From NCBI GenBank assembly GCA_031289625.1, contig JAITPB010000015.1, forward strand, positions 1 to 8,798: a stretch of DNA of 8,798 nucleotides, in the 5' to 3' direction. This document shows positions 4,183-8,798 of the stretch, piece after piece; the stretch's first letter is position 1; every line of letters begins with the position of its first letter. Source of the stretch: Clostridiales bacterium. GTDB lineage: Bacteria; Bacillota; Clostridia; Lachnospirales; WQUN01. The translations under genes were made by a program, and so were the position numbers. A model generated the notes under the pieces. The model saw nothing but the letters and a program-made list of their open reading frames with translations, had not been told where the DNA came from and did not search any database.

Positions 4183-5291
4183 TCTGGTTTTGGTTTGGCA
4201 AACGTCTGTAGGGTAAAACTTAACGCCATAATCAGCAGCGTCATCACCGCAATGATGATGATGTTATTTTGAATCAGGAGGAGCGCCGCACCGGCGCCCG
4301 CCATGTGCCAAATCACTTTGCCGACGACATTCAGCGCGTACACGATCGAAGCGTCGGGCGAGGGATTTTCGAGACCCTGGGTCTGAAAGCCGCGCGCGCC
4401 GCTCATCTCAAAATCTTCCTCAATGGCGATCACCCGATGCGTAATGGTATCGCCGCTTTTCAGCAAATACGTGATGTCGTCGCCGATTTTTATCAGATTC
4501 GGATCGATTTTTTGGGTGACGACAATGGAACCTTTGGGTATTTCTCTCTGCATACTCCCCGTCAGCACGGTAAAATACGAAAAGCCATAAAAATTCTTAA
4601 CGCCGCCGTTCTTTCCATTGGAGCTGCTGTAAATGAAAACAACCGTGGCCACCAACAGCAGCGCTACATAAAAAAACAGGCCCGATAGTTTTTCAGTGGC
4701 CCGGCCTCGCGGTTTTCGCGTTTTTGTATTGGGCGTGCCGCGCGTTATGGTGATTCGCCGCGCGCCGCGCGCTTTTATTTTGCGGCTGGGCGGCTTATCT
4801 TCAAAAGAGACGACGGATTCGTTTTGTATACTCGGGGACGGATTGGCTTGCCTGTAGGGGCGGTCTTTGACCGCCTGGGAGCTTCGTGGGCGAACATCGT
4901 TCGCCCCTACGGGGGGACGGTCCGCTCGTGAGTATAAATATTCGTTTCGCGAAAACGCGCTTTGCAAATCTTCGTATAGCAGATCTTCGTATTGCAAATC
5001 TCCATATTGCAAAGTTTCGTTTTGCAAATTTTCGCTTTGCAAATCTTTGTATTTCAAATCTGCGTTTTGCAAATCTTTGTACTTCAAATCTGCGTTTTGC
5101 AAATCTTCGTATAACAGATCTTCGTATTGCAAATCTGCATATTGCAAATTTTCGCTTTGCAAATCTGCGTTTTGCAAATCTGCGTTTTGCAAATTCTCGT
5201 TTTGCAAATCCGTGTTTTGCAAATCTTCGTATTTCAAATCTGCGTTTTGAAATTCCCAGTTCAGTTGTTCCAATGACTTGATATCCGCCAT
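4173..5291 (-). CDS. sipW: SipW-type signal peptidase with pentapeptide-repeat extension
   Basis: The C-terminal ~180 residues are an ER-type (S26B) signal peptidase. It has TM1 GLFFYVALLLVATVVFIY (204-221), the nucleophile Ser in FTVLTGSMQ (S246), a His in GDTITHRVIAI (H285) replacing the lysine of ordinary SPase I, an Asp in NPSPD (D313), and TM2 ending (332-359). SipW enzymes process TasA-like fibre proteins at the membrane. The usual GD of the TKGD-type box reads GL here. The N-terminal ~205 residues are unusual: 19 five-residue units (15-109, e.g. QNADL, QYEDL), then a linker encoded by a palindromic repeat, then a basic Arg/Lys-rich stretch before TM1, so the extension should be cytoplasmic. 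I chose ATG 5291 because GGAG lies 6 bases upstream; GTG 5324 would add 11 residues but lacks a binding site. SipW proteins are typically ~180-190 residues, so this is about double. Confidence 0.8.
   Translation of the reverse strand: MADIKSLEQLNWEFQNADLKYEDLQNTDLQNENLQNADLQNADLQSENLQYADLQYEDLLYEDLQNADLKYKDLQNADLKYKDLQSENLQNETLQYGDLQYEDLLYEDLQSAFSRNEYLYSRADRPPVGANDVRPRSSQAVKDRPYRQANPSPSIQNESVVSFEDKPPSRKIKARGARRITITRGTPNTKTRKPRGRATEKLSGLFFYVALLLVATVVFIYSSSNGKNGGVKNFYGFSYFTVLTGSMQREIPKGSIVVTQKIDPNLIKIGDDITYLLKSGDTITHRVIAIEEDFEMSGARGFQTQGLENPSPDASIVYALNVVGKVIWHMAGAGAALLLIQNNIIIIAVMTLLIMALSFTLQTFAKPKPDYK
4854..4910. repeat. REP/MITE-like palindromic repeat inside the peptidase gene
   Basis: GTAGGGGCG (4854-4862) pairs with CGCCCCTAC (4902-4910). 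Inside are two perfect hairpins: GGCGGTC/GACCGCC (4859-4865 and 4869-4875, loop TTT) and GGGCGAAC/GTTCGCCC (4888-4895 and 4899-4906, loop ATC). This GTAGGGGCG...CGCCCCTAC layout with paired internal hairpins matches a dispersed repeat I know from many clostridial genomes. Beyond it, TATACTC (4827-4833) and GAGTATA (4930-4936) may mark a wider inverted unit. It is read in frame on the minus strand, giving a Pro/Arg-rich linker (RPPVGANDVRP...). Confidence 0.75.
4965..5249 (-). repeat. Tandem 15-bp repeat coding for 19 pentapeptide units
   Basis: The plus strand shows a 15-base unit of the form AAATCTGCGTTTTGC repeated 19 times without a frame break. A 135-base (9-unit) block is duplicated: the segment from 4966 recurs from 5101 with few differences, and a 30-base pair of units repeats near 5041-5100. 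On the minus strand it encodes (Q/L)(N/Y)(A/E)DL units inside the SipW-like gene. On the plus strand it encodes FANLR-type units. Tandem structure makes it prone to copy-number change and assembly collapse. Confidence 0.9.
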
Positions 5292-5413
5292 TTTTCTCTC
5301 CGCCTCAAGCAACGTTATGTTCACGAATTTTCGATCGCGAGTATATGCGTTTATTATTCGCCCCTTTCAGCGCATTATCGGCGGATGTCCTGGGAAAATC
5401 AGTCTAAAGATGA

Positions 5414-5435
5414 TACAATAAAGGCATAGGAGAGG
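5414..5435 (+). promoter_or_regulatory. radA -10 box and ribosome binding site
   Basis: TACAAT (5414-5419) is a fair -10 box; 17 bases upstream is only a weak -35 (TGGGAA, 5391-5396). AGGAGAGG (5428-5435) lies just before the radA ATG at 5441. The same 150-base gap (5292-5440) must also hold the divergent promoter of the SipW-like gene; TATACT on the minus strand near 5339-5344 is the only -10 candidate I see, with no convincing -35. Confidence 0.4.
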
Positions 5436-5440
5436 ATGCT

Positions 5441-6856
5441 ATGCCAGAAAAAATAAAAATATCCTATGTATGCCGGGAATGTGGGTATGAGACAGGCAAA
5501 TGGCTGGGCCGCTGCCCGTCCTGCGGCAGTTTTAATACGCTGGAGCGGACGGAGACAGCCGTCGGCGCGGAGAGCCGCGCGCCTGCTGAAGCGAAAAGCC
5601 AGGCGATTGCCCGGGCGGTTGTCCGGACGACTGTCCGGACAGATCTCCGTTCCGCCGCGGTTCCGCTGGGGAAAATACAGCCAATGGCGGAAAACCGTCT
5701 GTCCACGGGCCTGTCTGAATTGGATAACGTTTTAAGCGGTGGCATCGTGGAAGGCTCGCTGATTCTGCTGGGCGGCGACCCAGGCATTGGAAAGTCTACG
5801 CTGCTGCTGCAGATCTGTCAAAGCATTGGCGAAAAGGGAAAAAATATTTTATACGTTTCCGGCGAGGAGAGCCTGCAGCAGATTAAGCTGCGCGCGGATC
5901 GGCTGGGCATTTTTACAGAGCGTTTGTTTTTGATCGCGGAAACCCGTATAGGCGCGATCGAGCAAATCCTGCGCGAAACGCGGCCGGATTTGGCCATCAT
6001 CGATTCCATTCAAACCATCTATAGCGAAGAAAGCGCGCCAGCCCCTGGCAGCGTCTCACAAGTGCGAGCCTGTACGTCCATACTGACGCGGCTGGCGAAA
6101 ACTTTGGGCATTTCCGTGTTTATTGTGGGGCATGTCACGAAAGAAGGCGCGATTGCAGGGCCGCGGGTGCTGGAGCATATGGTGGACACAGTGCTGTATT
6201 TTGAAGGCGAACGGCATGAAAGCTACCGGCTGATTCGCGCTGTGAAGAACCGCTTCGGCGCGACGAATGAGATCGGCGTGTTTGATATGCGGGAGCAGGG
6301 CCTCCAACCCATCGACAACCCTTCGGAATATATGCTCTCTGGCAGGCCGCTGGACGCGCCGGGCTCGGTTGTGACGTGCAGTGTGGAAGGCACGCGCCCC
6401 ATTCTGACAGAGGTGCAGGCGCTGATCTGTGCTACGAATTTCGGCACGCCGCGCCGTACGGCCACAGGACTGGATCATAACCGCGTGGCCATGCTGCTGG
6501 CTGTGCTGGAAAAAAGGGCGGGCTTGCACCTCTCCAATTACGACAGCTATGTGAACATCGCCGGAGGGCTGAAAATCATGGAGCCGGCCCTGGACGCGGC
6601 TGTCGTCGCCGCCGCCGCTTCCAGTTACCGCGATAAGGCTGTGGATCCATACATGATGGCATTTGGGGAAGTGGGGCTGACGGGGGAACTCCGCGCCGTG
6701 AACATGGCGGAAAAAAGAATCGCGGAAGCGCATAAGCTGGGCTTTAAGCTGTGCGTGATCCCGCGAGCGAACCTGCGCGGCCTTCATAAACCGGAAGGCT
6801 GCCGCGTGCTGGGCGCGGCCCATGTCAATGAACTGCTGGAAGCCGGGCTGGGATAA
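5441..6856 (+). CDS. radA: DNA repair protein RadA (Sms)
   Basis: RadA is a RecA-related ATPase that helps process recombination intermediates by promoting branch migration. The 471-residue length fits the family (~450-460). Domains in order: an N-terminal C4 zinc finger, CRECGYETGKWLGRCPSC (Cys 11, 14, 25, 28); a variable Ala/Arg-rich linker (~40-75) with a short internal repeat of VVRTTVRTDLR type; the RecA-like ATPase with Walker A GGDPGIGKST (111-120) and Walker B LAIIDSIQT (184-192); the RadA-specific KNRFG motif (269-273); and a C-terminal Lon-protease-like domain (~300-471) starting around NPSEYMLS. AGGAG lies 8 bases before the ATG. All key residues are present, so the gene looks functional. 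It converges on clpA, with only 3 bases between the two stop codons. In many Bacillota radA instead follows clpC in the same direction. Confidence 0.97.
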   Translation: MPEKIKISYVCRECGYETGKWLGRCPSCGSFNTLERTETAVGAESRAPAEAKSQAIARAVVRTTVRTDLRSAAVPLGKIQPMAENRLSTGLSELDNVLSGGIVEGSLILLGGDPGIGKSTLLLQICQSIGEKGKNILYVSGEESLQQIKLRADRLGIFTERLFLIAETRIGAIEQILRETRPDLAIIDSIQTIYSEESAPAPGSVSQVRACTSILTRLAKTLGISVFIVGHVTKEGAIAGPRVLEHMVDTVLYFEGERHESYRLIRAVKNRFGATNEIGVFDMREQGLQPIDNPSEYMLSGRPLDAPGSVVTCSVEGTRPILTEVQALICATNFGTPRRTATGLDHNRVAMLLAVLEKRAGLHLSNYDSYVNIAGGLKIMEPALDAAVVAAAASSYRDKAVDPYMMAFGEVGLTGELRAVNMAEKRIAEAHKLGFKLCVIPRANLRGLHKPEGCRVLGAAHVNELLEAGLG

Positions 6857-6859
6857 AAA

Positions 6860-8798
6860 TCATGGGGCGCTGGCCCGGATGACGACGGCATCCTCTTCCA
6901 GATCCGCCACCGCCGTGCCGCCCTGCGACAGTGCGCCGAACAGCACTTCGTCGATCAAGCGTTTTTTTACATCTTGTTCCACAACACGAATGATTTCTCT
7001 CGCGCCATATTTTTGTGATAATCCTTTTTTGGCGATCCAATCCTTCAGCCTATCCGTGACTTCCAGCACGATATTTTTACCCGCCAGTTTTTCCGCCAGG
7101 CTGTTCACGGCTTTCTGCGCCACGCGCACTGCGATGTCCTCATCCAATGCGCAGAACATCACAATCGCGTCCAGCCGGTTGCGAAACTCCGGGCTGAAAA
7201 TGCGCTCCACTTCTTTATCAATGGCGGCCATATTGGATCTTTCGTCAAACCCGATGAGCCTGCGGTTCAGATCGGCTGCGCCGGCGTTTGAGGTCATAAT
7301 CAAAACCACGTGCCGAAAATCCGCTTTCCGGCCTTCGTTGTCCGTCAGCGTTCCATAATCCATAATTTGCAGCAGCACGTTTAAAATATCGGGATGCGCT
7401 TTTTCGATTTCGTCCAGAAGCAGCACGGCGTTGGGCCGCTTGCGGATGGCCTCTGTCAAGAGCCCGCCCGACTCATACCCGACATAACCCGGCGGCGCGC
7501 CGATGAGCCGGGCCACCGCGTGCTTTTCTTGGTACTCGCTCATATCAAACCGCTCCAGGCTGACGCCGAGCAGCGCCGCGAGCTGCCTGGCGATTTCCGT
7601 TTTGCCCACGCCGGTGGGCCCGACAAAGAGCAAATTCGCTACGGGCTTATCCGGATCGTTCAGCCCAGAGCGGGAGGCTTTGATGGCGCTGGTCACAATT
7701 TCGACGGCCGCGTCCTGGCCAAAAATTTGCTTTTTGAGATTCTCTTCCAAATGCAGTAAGCGTTCCATTTCCCCGCCGCCCACTGTTTTCTCGGGAATTT
7801 TGGCCATCAGCGCCACAGTGCGCTCCACGTCTTTCGCGGCGATCACGTGAGGGGCCGCTTTCAGGCCGCCGATTTTCACAGCGGAGGCGCGCATGTTCAT
7901 GGCCGCGCCCGTTTCATCCATGACATCAATGGCTTTGTCCGGCAAAAAACGATCGTTGATATACTTGGCCGACAGATCGCAGATTTGCCACAGGGCGTCC
8001 TCCATATAAATGACATGGTGATATTCTTCATATTTGTGTTTGATGCCCTTTAAAATGTCCAGGCATTCCTCCACCGTCGGCTCGCTGATGTCGATTCGTT
8101 GAAAGCGGCGCAGAAAAGCGCGATCTTTTTCCAAATATTTTTTGTATTCCTCATGCGTGGTGGAGCCGATAAAGCGAATCTCGCCTCTGGCCAGGTAGGG
8201 CTTTATGATGCTGGCGGCGTCCATGGAACCGCCGGCCACGGCGCCAGCGCCGACCACGGTATGAATCTCGTCCAGATATAAAATCGGGCGGCGGCGCTTG
8301 CTGATCATTTCGAGAAGCTTTACCATTCTTTCCTCAAAATCGCCCCGATAGCGGGCGCCCGCCAGCAGCGCCCCCATATCGACGGAATATATTTCCGCGC
8401 CCACCAGCGCGTCCGGCGCACGGCCCTGGGCGATGCGCTGGGCCAGCCCTTCCACGACGGCGGTTTTGCCGACGCCGGGATCCCCCACGTGAATTGGGTT
8501 GTTTTTCAGGCGGCGGCAGAGGATTTGAACCGTCCTGTCTAAAATATCTTCCCGCCCCACCAACGGATCCAAAAAACCATTTTGGGCGAGTTCCGTCAAG
8601 TTCACCGTATACGCCGCCAAAAATTCGGACTCTTTGTCCCGTTTGACCGCGGGCATCTTGGCGGCGTCTTCCAGCACATAGGCGTCCACCGCGTTTGCCA
8701 GCGCCTGCGGATTGACCCCGTTTTTTTCCATAATGTAAGCCGCGTGCGACTCTTGCAGATTGAAAATCGCAATGAGGAGATCGCCCAGCGCGACAAAA
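6860..8798 (-). CDS. clpA: ClpA, ATP-binding subunit of Clp protease (5' end off window)
   Basis: ClpA is a hexameric AAA+ unfoldase that feeds substrates to ClpP, often with the ClpS adaptor. About 645 residues are visible and the frame stays open to the window edge, where it reads ALGDLLIAIFNLQESHAAYI, the end of the Clp N-domain. The ATG at 8731 is therefore internal. Domain 1: Walker A GDPGVGKT (105-112), pore loop GARYRGDFEER, Walker B ILYLDEIH (172-179). Domain 2: Walker A GPTGVGKT (393-400), pore motif GYVGYESGG, Walker B VLLLDEIEKAH, and the RRLIGFDE loop (~512-519) carrying the IGF tripeptide that docks into ClpP. There is no long coiled-coil middle domain after the first AAA+ module, which separates it from ClpB and ClpC; IDVMDETGAAMNMR fits ClpA. 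All catalytic motifs look intact. No terminator is visible between it and radA. Confidence 0.95.
   Translation of the reverse strand, partial: FVALGDLLIAIFNLQESHAAYIMEKNGVNPQALANAVDAYVLEDAAKMPAVKRDKESEFLAAYTVNLTELAQNGFLDPLVGREDILDRTVQILCRRLKNNPIHVGDPGVGKTAVVEGLAQRIAQGRAPDALVGAEIYSVDMGALLAGARYRGDFEERMVKLLEMISKRRRPILYLDEIHTVVGAGAVAGGSMDAASIIKPYLARGEIRFIGSTTHEEYKKYLEKDRAFLRRFQRIDISEPTVEECLDILKGIKHKYEEYHHVIYMEDALWQICDLSAKYINDRFLPDKAIDVMDETGAAMNMRASAVKIGGLKAAPHVIAAKDVERTVALMAKIPEKTVGGGEMERLLHLEENLKKQIFGQDAAVEIVTSAIKASRSGLNDPDKPVANLLFVGPTGVGKTEIARQLAALLGVSLERFDMSEYQEKHAVARLIGAPPGYVGYESGGLLTEAIRKRPNAVLLLDEIEKAHPDILNVLLQIMDYGTLTDNEGRKADFRHVVLIMTSNAGAADLNRRLIGFDERSNMAAIDKEVERIFSPEFRNRLDAIVMFCALDEDIAVRVAQKAVNSLAEKLAGKNIVLEVTDRLKDWIAKKGLSQKYGAREIIRVVEQDVKKRLIDEVLFGALSQGGTAVADLEEDAVVIRASAP

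Noticed and set aside
4965..5249. A CRISPR array
   Set aside because: The period is only 15 bases, there are no unique spacers, and the units are contiguous and in frame.
4886..5281. A plus-strand gene of 131 codons made of pentapeptide units
   Set aside because: Its only starts are GTG codons in or beside the palindromic repeat, with no convincing binding site, and it is antisense to the well-supported sipW-like gene. Kept as a finding, not as a gene.
6056..6823. A 255-codon frame antisense to radA
   Set aside because: It is His/Arg-rich shadow coding on the opposite strand of a clear radA, with no family features.
6822..7358. A 178-codon plus-strand frame over clpA
   Set aside because: It is Ser-rich antisense of the conserved ClpA C-terminal region.
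8602..8731. ATG at 8731 as the clpA start
   Set aside because: The frame stays open upstream and encodes the conserved end of the Clp N-domain, so the true start is outside the window.

Overview
The window looks like a chromosomal segment from a Gram-positive, probably clostridial (Bacillota) bacterium. This is an inference from the clostridial style of the mobile elements, the ClpA and RadA sequences, the strong AGGAG-type ribosome binding sites and an ER-type (SipW-like) signal peptidase. No rRNA, tRNA or CRISPR array was seen.

Layout. (1) 1-790: the end of a phage head gene cluster. A scaffold-like gene is followed by the first ~30 codons of the next head gene, which is cut off. (2) ~760-3280: a graveyard of mobile and foreign fragments. 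In order these are a 5'-truncated IS110-family transposase (minus), a zinc-ribbon remnant plus a SHOCT-like gene with an internal TAG (plus), the left end of an IS1182-like element with its own promoter and 15 transposase codons (plus), the first ~96 codons of an unrecognised gene (minus), an array of three GCACCC boxes resembling IS21-type ends, a DNA methyltransferase fragment cut just before its SAM-binding motif (minus), and the signal peptide of a TasA/camelysin-like SipW substrate (minus). (3) 3376-4182: a consensus promoter driving a small QueG-like double [4Fe-4S] protein that seems to lack the QueG catalytic aspartate. (4) 4173-5291 (minus): a SipW-type signal peptidase with an unusual N-terminal extension of 19 pentapeptide units and a REP/MITE-like palindrome read in frame as a linker. 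(5) 5441-6856: radA, intact. (6) 6860-8798 (minus): clpA, intact at its 3' end and running off the window.

How the genes relate. radA (recombination intermediate processing) and clpA (unfoldase of ClpAP) are housekeeping genes that converge with a 3-bp gap. The QueG-like and SipW genes also converge, overlapping by 10 bp. The SipW-like peptidase and the broken SipW-substrate signal peptide lie within 1 kb of each other on the same strand, which suggests a secreted-fibre locus partly destroyed by insertions. The most unusual structure is the pentapeptide-repeat/SipW fusion: its 15-bp repeat also encodes, on the opposite strand, a pentapeptide pattern closer to the family consensus.
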